Shown here one piece after another: positions 45,380 through 54,661 of a DNA stretch of 64,000 bases. Position numbers and translations under genes: made by a program. The DNA comes from Clostridium gelidum (GTDB lineage Bacteria > Bacillota > Clostridia > Clostridiales > Clostridiaceae). Where the stretch lies: positions 12,501-76,500 of the forward strand of contig NZ_AP024849.1 of assembly GCF_019977655.1 (NCBI RefSeq), read 5' to 3'. Under the pieces are notes generated by a model. It was not told the origin of the DNA and ran no database searches. It saw only the letters and a program-made list of their open reading frames with translations. Position 1 is the stretch's first letter, and each line of letters starts with the position of its first letter.

Positions 45380-45449
45380 AAAGTGCGATAGCACAATTAA
45401 GAACTTTTACACATATAAACAAAGTGCGAAGAACAATCAAGAACTTTTA
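45380..45449. repeat. Imperfect direct repeat (30 nt, two copies)
   Basis: The 30-nt unit at 45380-45409 (AAAGTGCGATAGCACAATTA then AGAACTTTTA) is repeated with small changes at 45421-45449. An extra TAGCACAAT follows the second copy. It lies between the comB palindromes and the BFD-like gene. Function unknown. Confidence 0.7.
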
Positions 45450-45484
45450 ATAGCACAATATCTTTAGATTTTAGACTAATAAAG

Positions 45485-45697
45485 TTATTCTTGAGATTGC
45501 CTTAATAAATCGTTTATCCGTGGAGAACAATTTTTCCCTTTGCAAGGACCACTACCAGCACCAGTGGCCTTTTGAACTTCTTCTATAGTAGAGGCACCAT
45601 TTTTAATAGCTTCTTTAATTTTAGCTCTAGTAATTAGTTTACAAGTACATGTTTTTGTTAATTTATCTAAAATAGCTTCATTTAAATTATTATCCAT
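45485..45697 (-). CDS. Small BFD-like [2Fe-2S]-binding protein
   Basis: A 70-residue protein with the BFD-like cysteine pattern: CTC (~16-18), then about 32 residues, then GPCKGKNC (~51-56) with the preceding GAGSG. This matches the bacterioferritin-associated ferredoxin fold, also found as a C-terminal domain in nitrite reductase and NifU and in the FAD protein at 2962 of this window. The ATG at 45697 has GGAGA 7 nt upstream; a longer frame to 45724 is rejected. It stands alone, so it may be a stand-alone electron carrier or a scaffold. Confidence 0.8.
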   Translation of the reverse strand: MDNNLNEAILDKLTKTCTCKLITRAKIKEAIKNGASTIEEVQKATGAGSGPCKGKNCSPRINDLLRQSQE

Positions 45698-46008
45698 ATC
45701 AATTCTCCTAAAATATATTTTCAAATTTGAAAGAATGAACCCTTCACCTTAAATTATACATTTTATAGTTTAAATTAAAAAGCATATTATAATAAGTAAC
45801 TTTGTTATTTTATAGAAAATTATCATTAAGCTACTGATTCAAAAATAGTTGATTTAAAAGTGATTTCAGTATAGTAAGAAATATAAGTAAAATTAAGCAA
45901 TCATTAAGAAAACTATTATATAATTAGAATAAATTTAAGCAATAATTATAAAAGTGCTTATGGGAATTTACTAAGGATTTTATAATTATTACATTGGGAG
46001 TGGAAATA
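45698..46008. other. Divergent spacer BFD-like gene / response regulator
   Basis: A 311-nt A/T-rich spacer that should hold both divergent promoters. I see no strong consensus promoter and no clear repeat. Confidence 0.3.
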
Positions 46009-46692
46009 ATGATAAAAGTGTTACTTGTTGAAGATAATATCGAGATAAGTCAAAATATAGTTGAATATTTTAAAGGTGAAGTAGAAATTGAGGCAGTTTA
46101 TAATGGAGGAGATGCTATTCAATATTTAGATGTTTATACTTATGATGTTGCAATATTAGATCTTATGTTGCCAGAAGTAAGTGGAATGGATGTTTTGAAG
46201 CATATGTCTAAAAATTGTTTAAATACAGGTGTAATTATATTAACAGCAAAAGAAGAACTTGGAGATAAGCTTAAAGCTTTCAATTTGGGTGCCAATGATT
46301 ACTTAACTAAACCATTTTTCATGGAAGAATTAAAGGCTCGTATTAATTCTATTTTAAAAAGTATGGGGAAAGTTAAGAAGCCTAATATTCTTGAATTTAA
46401 AAGTATGCAAATTGACATGAAAACAAGACGCGTTTACATAAATGAGAATGAGTTAGAATTAAACGAGAAATTATATAAACTTCTTGAATACATGATTATA
46501 AATAAAGGTGTATTGTTATTTAAAGAACAGATATTTGATAATATATGTGGATATAATAGTGATGCGGCAACTGAAATAATTGAAGTGTATATAAGTAGAT
46601 TAAGGAAGCAGCTAGGTGCATTTGGATATGGTAAATATCTTATAACTAAGCGAGGAATGGGATATTTATTAGATGAAAGTATAGAGGATTAG
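46009..46692 (+). CDS. OmpR-family two-component response regulator
   Basis: A 227-residue regulator. The receiver domain (1-120) has VLLVEDN, the phospho-acceptor aspartate in VAILDLMLPEVSG (~50), the switch residue in IILTAKEE and the lysine in YLTKPF. A winged-helix domain (~130-225) has MKTRRVYINENELELNEKLYKLLEYM and VYISRLRKQLG...ITKRGMGYLL. The ATG at 46009 has GGGAG 8 nt before it. The cognate kinase starts 3 nt after the stop. Targets unknown; no transporter or resistance gene is adjacent. Confidence 0.94.
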   Translation: MIKVLLVEDNIEISQNIVEYFKGEVEIEAVYNGGDAIQYLDVYTYDVAILDLMLPEVSGMDVLKHMSKNCLNTGVIILTAKEELGDKLKAFNLGANDYLTKPFFMEELKARINSILKSMGKVKKPNILEFKSMQIDMKTRRVYINENELELNEKLYKLLEYMIINKGVLLFKEQIFDNICGYNSDAATEIIEVYISRLRKQLGAFGYGKYLITKRGMGYLLDESIED

Positions 46693-46695
46693 GAT

Positions 46696-48054
46696 ATGAA
46701 GAAAGATATATTTATGGCTACAAAGAAGAATATCATAGCCATAAGTACGAGTGTAGTATTTGTATGTCTCATTGTATTTGCAATAATAACGAATGCACTA
46801 TACTCTTCTAAGGTATTAGATAATGTAGATCGTCAGCTTTTAGAACAACAAAAGATTTTAATTGAACAACCTTTTACTCTTAATTCTGAATTAAGTTTTG
46901 ATGAAGCTAACTTTATTCCACATGAAAATAAACCAGAAGGTGAATCAAAAATTCAGTCACAAAATAAAATCGAAAATCAAAAAGAAACTCGACATGAAAA
47001 TTTTGGAGGTAAACAAAATGGAAAGACTAAGCGTATTCCACCGAACTTAATTGTTATTATATATAACAATAATAAATTTGAAGTTATGAGTAAAAATTAT
47101 TATTTTAGTGAAGATGACTTGCCGGTACTTCCAACAAGTGCAGAAGGTGAGATAGTTACATTAACAAGTAATGGATATAGCTTTAGAGAGACTATAATTA
47201 ATAATGGAGATTACAAAATACAAGTCATTGCCAATATTGATTCTGAAGTAAGTTCACTAAATAGATTAAGAGCTTCAATTATAAAGAGCTTAGTTATATT
47301 GATTATAGTTGCTATAATTCTTTCTACGTATCTTGCATCTAGAGTAATAAAACCAATTAGAGAAGCTTATGAAAAACAAATTTACTTTGTTCAAGATGCA
47401 TCTCATGAAATGAGAACTCCATTAGCTGTAATAAAAGGAAAGTTAGAATTATTAGCTCATTCATGGGGTGATACCATAGATGATCATTTTGAACATATTT
47501 CAAAAATGATGAGTGAAGTAAGGGGATTGGAAAGGTTAACTAGTAATTTATTGTTATTGTCTAAAGAAGATTTAGATTTAGCCGTTAATATAACAAACTT
47601 CAAGTTAGATGATTTTATTAATGATATAGGTGAATTTTATACAGATTTAGCAGAAATTAAAGAACGGAATTTTAATGTTGTAAAACCAAAGGAAGAAATA
47701 TTTGTCCAATGGGATTATGACAAGATAAAAAGGGCAATTGTAATATTAATTGAAAATGCATTTAAATATACTAATGAAAATGGAGAAGTAGATTTAATTA
47801 TTGAAGATATGAATAAACATATTAAAATAACAGTCAAAGATAATGGAATAGGAATTAAAGAAGAGGAACAAAAGCGTATATTTGATAGATTTTATAGAAG
47901 TGACGCAGTAAGAGGACAAAATATTAGTGGAACTGGGATTGGTCTTAGCTTATTAAAATCCATGTCAAAGAATTTTAGGATTAAACTAAAAGTAAATTCA
48001 GAATATGGAACTGGTTCTGAATTTATATTAATGATTCCTAAAATAATAAAATAA
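46696..48054 (+). CDS. Membrane sensor histidine kinase
   Basis: A 452-residue kinase paired with the regulator 3 nt upstream. One membrane helix is at ~12-34 and another at ~192-212. They flank an extracellular domain of about 155 residues with a lysine/glutamine/asparagine-rich segment (~75-115). A short linker (SRVIKPIREAYEKQ) leads to the H-box VQDASHEMRTPLAVIKGKL (~230-248). The ATPase motifs follow: ILIENAFKYTNENGE, DNGIGIKEEEQ, RFYRSD and GTGIGLSLLKSM. The extracellular loop shows no domain I recognise, so the signal is unknown. Confidence 0.94.
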   Translation: MKKDIFMATKKNIIAISTSVVFVCLIVFAIITNALYSSKVLDNVDRQLLEQQKILIEQPFTLNSELSFDEANFIPHENKPEGESKIQSQNKIENQKETRHENFGGKQNGKTKRIPPNLIVIIYNNNKFEVMSKNYYFSEDDLPVLPTSAEGEIVTLTSNGYSFRETIINNGDYKIQVIANIDSEVSSLNRLRASIIKSLVILIIVAIILSTYLASRVIKPIREAYEKQIYFVQDASHEMRTPLAVIKGKLELLAHSWGDTIDDHFEHISKMMSEVRGLERLTSNLLLLSKEDLDLAVNITNFKLDDFINDIGEFYTDLAEIKERNFNVVKPKEEIFVQWDYDKIKRAIVILIENAFKYTNENGEVDLIIEDMNKHIKITVKDNGIGIKEEEQKRIFDRFYRSDAVRGQNISGTGIGLSLLKSMSKNFRIKLKVNSEYGTGSEFILMIPKIIK

Positions 48055-48165
48055 AAACAGTAATAAACCTAAGAACAAATAAGAAGTATTTTCCTTGGCT
48101 TGTTATTAAGTTTATTTTTAAATAGTCCTAATTAAGAATATCAGATGTTAATGAATAGTGATTTC

Positions 48166-48537
48166 TTAATATCTATATTTATGGCCACCTACTATAGCTG
48201 AGATTATTACAGCAAAAAAGAGAACATAAATAACAATAAATATAAGTGTGATTATAAATGCAACAAATCCTGCTCTATTCCAAGTATCTTGAACTAAGAA
48301 AAATTCTCTTGGATTAGAATAATTTCCATTTTGCCAAGCCCACTCATTTCCCTTGACACCACAGACAAATATCCAAACAATATTAAGTATTGGAACAAGA
48401 CATAGTAAAGGAAGATAACTTTTATTTCCTATTCCCCATATGATGTTATACATGAATGCTCCCCAATTCCATTTTTTAATTTCATTAGGGATAACTCCAT
48501 TTGAATAGTTATTTTCTGGATAATTTGAAGTTTCCAT
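48166..48537 (-). CDS. Small membrane protein of unknown function
   Basis: A 123-residue protein. A polar asparagine-rich N-terminus (~1-20) leads into IKKWNWGAFMYNIIWGIGNK, two hydrophobic segments (~42-60 and ~92-115), then a short HKYRY tail. The order NWGAF / WGIGNKS / GVKGNEWAWQN / WNRAGF is typical of a family of small clostridial membrane proteins, perhaps related to DUF2628, often carrying misleading automatic names. I do not recognise a function. It begins behind GGGGGAATATTTTA and is convergent with the histidine kinase. Confidence 0.65.
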   Translation of the reverse strand: METSNYPENNYSNGVIPNEIKKWNWGAFMYNIIWGIGNKSYLPLLCLVPILNIVWIFVCGVKGNEWAWQNGNYSNPREFFLVQDTWNRAGFVAFIITLIFIVIYVLFFAVIISAIVGGHKYRY

Positions 48538-48788
48538 TAAAATATTCCCCCTATTTTTTATTTTATGTTAATAATTAAATTAAGAATAAAATTATAACAT
48601 TAATACATGTTATGTTCAAATGTGAAAAATATGGGTTTAAAGTAAAAAATATAAATACATATTTACAATAATAATTCTAAAACAGATCACTGAAGCATAA
48701 GTATACAGAGCCTAGTTGAATTATATTAAATTGTAGCTTATACTAAGTTAAAATAGGAAACAATATCCCATCAATAGTTCACTATTAA

Positions 48789-48817
48789 TTGACATTTAAA
48801 AATCATTAATATATAAT
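48789..48817 (+). promoter_or_regulatory. Promoter of ileS
   Basis: Perfect TTGACA (48789-48794) and TATAAT (48812-48817) with a 17-bp spacer. Transcription would start just before the T-box leader. The stretch 48538-48788 before it is A/T-rich with nothing else recognised. Confidence 0.85.
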
Positions 48818-48823
48818 TATTTA

Positions 48824-49091
48824 GAATGAAAGACTATGATTAGGAAAAGTATCTTAGATGTTATTTTTAGAGAGTAGCTGTTTGGTGAAAAGCTATATTA
48901 AGTCTTAGAGAAAATCACCTAGGAGTTGGGGACTGAAAAGCAATAATTTGCTAAATAAGTTATCACGTAACAGCCTGCGTTAAAGGGTAGAGTATGCATG
49001 TACTTGAAATAGAGCATTTGATTTTTAATTTAAATGTTTAACCATAGGTGGTTTGCGAGTTTAACTTCGTCCTGTAGGATGAAGTTTTTTT
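48824..49091 (+). promoter_or_regulatory. T-box riboswitch leader of ileS (Ile specifier)
   Basis: The leader has Stem I features (AGAGAGTAGCTG...GGTGAAAAGCT) and a specifier region AGAAAATCACC giving codon ATC (48914-48916, Ile). The T-box sequence is a variant (ATAGGTGGTTTGCGAG, 49044-49059), and a terminator follows: AACTTC/GAAGTT with a T-run, ending near 49091. Uncharged tRNA-Ile would stabilise the antiterminator and switch ileS on. Confidence 0.88.
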
Positions 49092-49174
49092 ACGTTCATA
49101 AAAGGATATAATAAAGAAAACAATTTTAAAGAAAAAAATATATAGTTTACTCAGCATGAAAGGGGAAAAATTTA

Positions 49175-52100
49175 ATGTACAATAAAGTAGATTCGTCAAA
49201 AGGCACTGTAAATATGGAACAAGACATTGCAAAACTTTGGACAGAAAAAGATATTATAAAGAAGAGTTTTGATTCAAATCAAGACGGAGAGTATTTTACT
49301 TTCTATGATGGTCCTCCAACAGCAAATGGAAAGCCTCATGTTGGACACATATTAACAAGAGTTATGAAAGATATAATCCCAAGATATAAAGTTATGAAGG
49401 GATATAAGGTTATAAGAAAAGCTGGATGGGATACACATGGACTTCCAGTAGAATTAGAAATAGAAAAGAAGCTTGGAATATCAGGAAAAGAGCAAATTGA
49501 AGAGCTTGGTATAGAGAAATTTGTTAAGGAATGCAAAGATAGTGTGTTTTCATATGTAAGCTTATGGAAAAAAATGTCTGAGCAAATAGGTTATTGGGTT
49601 GATATGGATGATCCATATGTAACTTACCATGATAATTATATTGAGTCTGAATGGTGGGCTTTAAAACAAATGTGGGATAAGAAATTATTATATAAGGGTC
49701 ATAAAGTAATGCCTTATTGCCCAAGGTGTGGAACTGCCCTTTCATCTCACGAAGTAGCTCAAGGATATAAGGATGTTAAAGATTTAACTGCTACAGCTAA
49801 ATTTAAGGTTAAGGGAGAAGAAAACAAGTACATATTAGCTTGGACAACAACTCCTTGGACTTTACCATCTAACTTAGCATTGTGTATTAATAAATCATAT
49901 ACATACTGTGAAGTAAAAGTAGAAGGTGAAATTTATATCTTAGCTAAGGATTTAGTAGAAAAAGTTTTAGGCGAAAGAGAACATGAAATAGTTAAAGAAT
50001 TTAAAGGTGAAGACTTATTGGGTATGGAATACGAACAATTAATGCCTTTTGCTAAAGTTGAAGGTAAAGCATTTGTAGTAATTCATGGAGATTATGTAAC
50101 ACTTTCAGATGGTACTGGTATAGTACATATTGCACCAGCTTATGGTGAAGATGATAGCGTTGTTGCTAAGAAAAATGGAATTGCATTTGTAAACTTAGTA
50201 GATACAAATGGTAACTTTGTAGAAGAAGTTACACCATGGGCAGGAAAGTTTGTTAAAAAATGTGATGAAAGTATTGTTAAATATTTAGAAGACAATAATC
50301 AATTATTTAGTGCACACAAACATACGCACTCATACCCACATTGTTGGAGATGTGATACACCACTTTTATACTATCCCAAAGATAGTTGGTTTGTTGCAAT
50401 GACACAAATGAGAGATAAATTAATTGAAAATAATAATAAAATAAATTGGTATCCTGATAATACTAGAACAGGAAGATTTGGTAAGTTCATTGAAAATGTA
50501 ATTGATTGGTGTATTTCAAGAGATAGATACTGGGGAACACCACTTCCAATATGGGAATGTGAATGTGGTCATAGAGAATGTATAGGTAGTAGAGAAGAAT
50601 TAGAAGCAAAAGCAACTACAGAATGTAAGGGAATAGAATTGCACAAACCTTATGTAGATGCAATTAAATTAACATGTCCACACTGTGGAAAAGAAATGAC
50701 TAGAACTCATGAAGTTATTGACTGTTGGTTTGATTCAGGGTCAATGCCTTTTGCACAATGGCATTATCCATTTGAGAATAAAGAAACTTTTGAAGCAAAT
50801 TTCCCAGCCCAATTTATATCAGAAGCTGTTGACCAAACAAGAGGATGGTTCTATACATTACTTGCTATTTCAACATGTATATTTGATACAAATTCATTTG
50901 AAAACTGTATTGTATTAGGTCACGTTTTAGATAAAAAAGGAATTAAGATGTCTAAGCATAAAGGAAATGTTGTAGATCCATTTGAAGTATTAAATAGTCA
51001 AGGAGCAGATGCTACAAGATGGCATTTCTACACTGCAAGTGCACCATGGCTTCCAACAAGATTCTCGGTTGATGATGTTGGAGAAGCTCAAAGAAAGTTC
51101 TTAGGAACATTATGGAATGTATATTCATTCTATGTTTTATATGCTGAAATAGATAATTTTGATCCAACAAAATATGGAGATTTTGTTTCAGATAATATAA
51201 TGGATAAATGGATTATATCTAAGTTAAATACATTAATTGAAACTGTTGATGATAATTTAAATACTTATAAAATCACTCAAGCAGCGTTAGCTATTGAAGA
51301 TTTTACAGATGAATTATCAAATTGGTATGTAAGAAGAAATAGATCAAGATATTGGTCACAAGAATTAAGTGATGATAAAATAGGTGCTTATGTAACTTTA
51401 TACAATGTATTAACAAATTTAGTGAAGGTTGCATCACCATTTGTACCATTTATGACAGAAGAAATTTATCAAAATTTAGTTGTAAATCTTGATAAAAATG
51501 CAGAAGAAAGTATTCATTTATGTGCTTGGCCAGAAGTTAAGAAGGAAGCTATAAATAAAGACTTAGAGAAGGAAATGGATTTAGCTTATACACTTGTTAA
51601 GCTTGGTAGAAGTGCTAGAAATGCTGCTAATATTAAGAATAGGCAACCACTTTCAGAAATACTTATTTCAACAAAATCTCTTCCAGAATATTATGGAGAT
51701 ATCTTAAAAGAAGAGTTAAATATTAAGAAGGTTGAACTTGGAGCTGACCTTTCAAAACATGTGAACTTTGAAATAAAACCTAATTTACCTGTTATAGGAA
51801 AGCTATATGGTAAGTTAATTCCACAAATAAAGAAAGCAATTTCTGAAAAAGATCAAATGGAATTGGCTCAAAAGATCAAAAATGGTGGAAGTGAAACTAT
51901 TGATGCTAATGGAACAGAGATAGTTCTTAATGGCGAGAATCTTTTAGTTACAATGCAAGGCTTAGAAGGATATGCATTTGCAGGTGAAGGAGAACTTGGA
52001 GTTGTTTTAGATACAACAATAACACCAGAACTTCAAGAAGAAGGTCATGTAAGAGAAATTATTTCAAAGATTCAAAACATGAGAAAAGATAAAGGATTCG

Positions 52101-52303
52101 AAGTTTCAGATAAGATAAAACTTTATGTAGCAAATAATGATATGTTATTAGATGTTATTAAGAAGTTTGAAGAAACAATTAAGAAAGAAACTTTAACTTG
52201 TGAAGTTATTTATAAGGCTGAAGCTGATTATACAGAAATAGTTATAAATAGTGAAGCATTAAATATGACTGTTGAAGTTATGACCTCAAGGGTCACAATG
52301 TAA
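49175..52303 (+). CDS. ileS: Isoleucyl-tRNA synthetase
   Basis: Charges tRNA-Ile in the cytoplasm. A 1042-residue class I synthetase. The HIGH-type motif is PPTANGKPHVGHILTR (~50-65) and the KMSKS-type motif is KMSKHKGN (~592). An editing domain lies between them (WTTTPWTLPSNLAL), and the anticodon-binding and long C-terminal domains follow. The length and motif style (the N-terminal YDGPPTANGKPH and the lack of the bacterial zinc-finger tail) suit the eukaryote-like type 2 IleS, which is typically less sensitive to mupirocin; that property is inferred. Start behind AAAGGGG. Controlled by the upstream T-box. Confidence 0.96.
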   Translation: MYNKVDSSKGTVNMEQDIAKLWTEKDIIKKSFDSNQDGEYFTFYDGPPTANGKPHVGHILTRVMKDIIPRYKVMKGYKVIRKAGWDTHGLPVELEIEKKLGISGKEQIEELGIEKFVKECKDSVFSYVSLWKKMSEQIGYWVDMDDPYVTYHDNYIESEWWALKQMWDKKLLYKGHKVMPYCPRCGTALSSHEVAQGYKDVKDLTATAKFKVKGEENKYILAWTTTPWTLPSNLALCINKSYTYCEVKVEGEIYILAKDLVEKVLGEREHEIVKEFKGEDLLGMEYEQLMPFAKVEGKAFVVIHGDYVTLSDGTGIVHIAPAYGEDDSVVAKKNGIAFVNLVDTNGNFVEEVTPWAGKFVKKCDESIVKYLEDNNQLFSAHKHTHSYPHCWRCDTPLLYYPKDSWFVAMTQMRDKLIENNNKINWYPDNTRTGRFGKFIENVIDWCISRDRYWGTPLPIWECECGHRECIGSREELEAKATTECKGIELHKPYVDAIKLTCPHCGKEMTRTHEVIDCWFDSGSMPFAQWHYPFENKETFEANFPAQFISEAVDQTRGWFYTLLAISTCIFDTNSFENCIVLGHVLDKKGIKMSKHKGNVVDPFEVLNSQGADATRWHFYTASAPWLPTRFSVDDVGEAQRKFLGTLWNVYSFYVLYAEIDNFDPTKYGDFVSDNIMDKWIISKLNTLIETVDDNLNTYKITQAALAIEDFTDELSNWYVRRNRSRYWSQELSDDKIGAYVTLYNVLTNLVKVASPFVPFMTEEIYQNLVVNLDKNAEESIHLCAWPEVKKEAINKDLEKEMDLAYTLVKLGRSARNAANIKNRQPLSEILISTKSLPEYYGDILKEELNIKKVELGADLSKHVNFEIKPNLPVIGKLYGKLIPQIKKAISEKDQMELAQKIKNGGSETIDANGTEIVLNGENLLVTMQGLEGYAFAGEGELGVVLDTTITPELQEEGHVREIISKIQNMRKDKGFEVSDKIKLYVANNDMLLDVIKKFEETIKKETLTCEVIYKAEADYTEIVINSEALNMTVEVMTSRVTM

Positions 52304-52314
52304 AGTAGAAATAA

Positions 52315-52359
52315 ATAATGACTAGGAATTAAAAGATTATCTTAAAATTCCTAGTCATT
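52315..52359 (+). terminator. Hairpin after ileS
   Basis: AATGACTAGGAATT pairs with AATTCCTAGTCATT across a 16-17-nt loop. The T-run after it is poor, so it may be an RNA-stabilising hairpin as much as a terminator. Confidence 0.5.
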
Positions 52360-52576
52360 CAAATTCATATACTAAATGCTATGTTAATAATTAAAAGCTT
52401 ATATATTTATAGATAATATTTTATATAATTGAATAAAAGTATAAATTAAAGTGTAAAAACTATGAGTTTTGACAAAACTGATAATAAAATAATAAATTAT
52501 TTACAGTATTGTTGATTTATAATGTAATATATTAGTATAATGAAATTATCTAGAATAATTCAAAGGAGGAATAATA

Positions 52577-53575
52577 ATGGCTACTTCTATTAAGGATGTT
52601 GCAAAAGAAGCTGGAGTATCAATTGCAACTGTTTCTAGAGTTTTAAATGATATCGATGTAGTAAATGAAGATACTAAGAAAAAAGTTTTAGAAGCAATAA
52701 AGAAACTTTCGTACAGACCAAACATAGTGGCAAGAAGTTTAAAAACTCAAAGAACAAAGACAATAGGAATTTTACTTCCAGATATATCAAATCAATTTTA
52801 TCCAGAAATTGTGAGAGGTGCTGAAGATGTTTCGAATATATACGATTACAATATAATATTGTGTAATTCAGACCTTGATATAGAGAAGGAAAAAGAATAT
52901 TTAAGAGTACTTAGTGAAAAAATGGTTGATGGTGTAATTTACATGAGTAGTTCTCTAAATCAAGAGATTTTAGAACTAATCAATGAATTAAATTTAAAAA
53001 CTATATTAGTTGAAACAAAAGATAAAGACGGATTACTACCAAGTGTAACTATTGATAATGTTAAAGCTTGTTACGACAGTACAAAATTATTAATAGAAAA
53101 GGGAATAAAAGAAATTGCATTTATAGGAACTGAAAAAGATAACAAGAATGCTTGGGGAGACAGATATGTTGGATATGAAAATGCTATGAGAGAAGCAGGA
53201 ATTCCAATAGATACCGAATTAGTATATTTTGACTCAATAAAAGTAAAGAGTGGATACGAAGGCGTACAAAAATTCATAAAACAAAATAAAAAATTTAAGG
53301 GCGTTGTATGCGCATCTGATGATATTGCAATGGGAGCGATAAATGCTTTAAGAGACAATGGACTTAAAATCCCAGAAGATGTAAGCGTTATAGGATTTAA
53401 TGATAATTTTGCAGCATCAATATTCTATCCTAAGATTACAACAGTATCTCAACCAACTTATGACATGGGTTCAGTTGCTATGAGAATGCTTATTAAACTT
53501 TTAAATAAAAAGGAATTAGAAGAACCACATTATGTTTTAGAACATCAATTGATTGAAAGAGAAAGTACAATTTAA
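52577..53575 (+). CDS. ccpA: LacI-family regulator, CcpA-like catabolite control protein
   Basis: A 332-residue LacI/GalR regulator. The N-terminal headpiece (IKDVAKEAGVSIATVSRVLN) and hinge (YRPNIVARSLKTQRTKTIG) precede a periplasmic-binding-like core ending in ISQPTY-like VSQPTYDMGSVAMRML. The sequence follows the clostridial CcpA pattern throughout, and the headpiece fits recognition of cre sites. CcpA works with phosphorylated HPr to repress or activate carbon genes. Assignment to CcpA and not another LacI regulator rests on overall similarity and on the lack of linked sugar genes. TATAAT at 52536-52541 is the likely -10. Confidence 0.82.
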   Translation: MATSIKDVAKEAGVSIATVSRVLNDIDVVNEDTKKKVLEAIKKLSYRPNIVARSLKTQRTKTIGILLPDISNQFYPEIVRGAEDVSNIYDYNIILCNSDLDIEKEKEYLRVLSEKMVDGVIYMSSSLNQEILELINELNLKTILVETKDKDGLLPSVTIDNVKACYDSTKLLIEKGIKEIAFIGTEKDNKNAWGDRYVGYENAMREAGIPIDTELVYFDSIKVKSGYEGVQKFIKQNKKFKGVVCASDDIAMGAINALRDNGLKIPEDVSVIGFNDNFAASIFYPKITTVSQPTYDMGSVAMRMLIKLLNKKELEEPHYVLEHQLIERESTI

Positions 53576-53578
53576 GCA

Positions 53579-53643
53579 GAGAACCCAAATCTATGATTTG
53601 GTGTGAATCGCTTACCCAGCGAGCGAATGCGAGTCGGGTTTCC
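53579..53643 (+). repeat. Structured repeated element, copy 1 (after ccpA)
   Basis: A GC-richer 65-nt element starting 4 nt after the ccpA stop. It contains CAAATC-TAT-GATTTG (53586-53600), then GTGTGAATCGCTTAC, a CGCT/AGCG mini-hairpin, and ends (GAACCC...GGGTTTC) that can pair to close a three-way junction. The core CAAATCTATGATTTG and GTGTGAATCGCTTAC recur after metG at 60521-60640. Function unknown. Confidence 0.6.
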
Positions 53644-53652
53644 TTAATATAA

Positions 53653-53695
53653 AGAGCACAGTAAATGTGATTTGCATTTACTGTGCTCTTTTATG
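53653..53695 (+). terminator. Terminator after ccpA
   Basis: AGAGCACAGTAAATG pairs perfectly with CATTTACTGTGCTCT, followed by TTTTATGG. It stops the ccpA transcript after the repeated element and may also serve the convergent small gene. Confidence 0.9.
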
Positions 53696-53706
53696 GTTTA
53701 TGTAGC

Positions 53707-53892
53707 TTAAATAATTCCTTCGCTTTTTAAAATATTTTCTAAATTTTGAACTCTACTAGATAAGCAGATAAACTTTTCTTTTAACTGTTCTCTTGAAGGT
53801 TCATTATCATTGATGAATCGCTCCATATCTTCCACAGCTTTTAAAGCTTCTTCTACATCTTGTTGAGCTATTTTTAAATTTAAATCGTCCAT
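53707..53892 (-). CDS. Small acidic coiled-coil protein of unknown function
   Basis: A 61-residue, largely alpha-helical protein (DDLNLKIAQQDVEEALKAVE...NLENILKSEGII) with heptad-like spacing and net negative charge. The ribosome site AAAGGAGA is well placed before the ATG. I do not recognise a family. It sits between ccpA and the spmA gene on the opposite strand. It is likely to be a real gene because of the start signal and amino-acid composition, but no function can be given. Confidence 0.6.
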   Translation of the reverse strand: MDDLNLKIAQQDVEEALKAVEDMERFINDNEPSREQLKEKFICLSSRVQNLENILKSEGII

Positions 53893-54004
53893 AAAAAGTT
53901 CTCCTTTTAAAATTTAATTATGATTAGCAATTATATCCTATCACTACTAAAAAATAAGTGCAAGGAATATAAATGTAAAGAACAATTATACTATGGGGGA
54001 GAAT

Positions 54005-54580
54005 ATGATAAATTATATTTGGTTTTTTTTAATATTTTGTGGGATTTTAGTTGGATTATTAAGTGGAAATGGGGACGCTATCTCTAAAGCAATAATTAAC
54101 TCTTGTGGTAATACTGTTACTTTTGCAATTGAACTTACAGGGATAATGTGTTTTTGGTGTGGGGTTATGAAGGTAGCAGAAAATAGTGGACTTACAGAAA
54201 AAATATCTAAATTATTAAAGCCTATCCTTAAGCGTATATTTAAAGAGGCGGCTAAAGATGAAAAAGCTTTAGGTGCTATAGTTATGAATCTTACTGCTAA
54301 TATGATGGGCTTATCCAATGCAGCAACACCTTTTGGCATTAAAGCTATGGAAGAGATGGATAGGCTTAATAAGGATTCAGAAACGGCATCTAATGATATG
54401 GCACTCTTTTTGGTTTTAAATGCAACATGCATTCAATTAGTGCCATCTACAATAATTTCTATAAGAGCTGCTTGCAATTCAGCAAATCCAGGAATAATAA
54501 TATTGCCAACATTAATATCTACAGCTGCAGCAGCAGTAGTTGGAGTAATATGTTGTAAAATATTGCAAAGATATTTTTAG
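54005..54580 (+). CDS. spmA: Spore maturation protein A
   Basis: A 191-residue membrane protein with about five hydrophobic segments, of the SpmA family. It has MINYIWFFLIFCGILVGLLSG at the start, ITGIMCFWCGVMKV-like LTGIMCFWCGVMKVAE, LKRIFKEAAKDEKALGAIVMN, the nucleoside-recognition-type gate segment MGLSNAATPFGIKAMEEM and LVPSTIISIRAACNSANP. SpmA and SpmB are needed for dehydration of the spore core. The ATG at 54005 has GGGGGAGA just before; the earlier ATG at 53993 overlaps it. spmB follows after 81 nt. Confidence 0.93.
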   Translation: MINYIWFFLIFCGILVGLLSGNGDAISKAIINSCGNTVTFAIELTGIMCFWCGVMKVAENSGLTEKISKLLKPILKRIFKEAAKDEKALGAIVMNLTANMMGLSNAATPFGIKAMEEMDRLNKDSETASNDMALFLVLNATCIQLVPSTIISIRAACNSANPGIIILPTLISTAAAAVVGVICCKILQRYF

Positions 54581-54661
54581 AGTTAGAATAATAACATTGA
54601 CACAACTATTTTTGGAACAGCATCATTTAATACTTAACTTTACAGGGGGAATAATATTACT

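Noticed and set aside
45318..45449. Possible CRISPR array
   Set aside because: Only two copies of the 30-nt repeat with an 11-nt gap, and the palindromes beside it are not repeat-spacer units; no cas gene in the window.
54013..54432. 139-codon minus-strand frame
   Set aside because: Shadow of spmA, whose motifs and start are clear.
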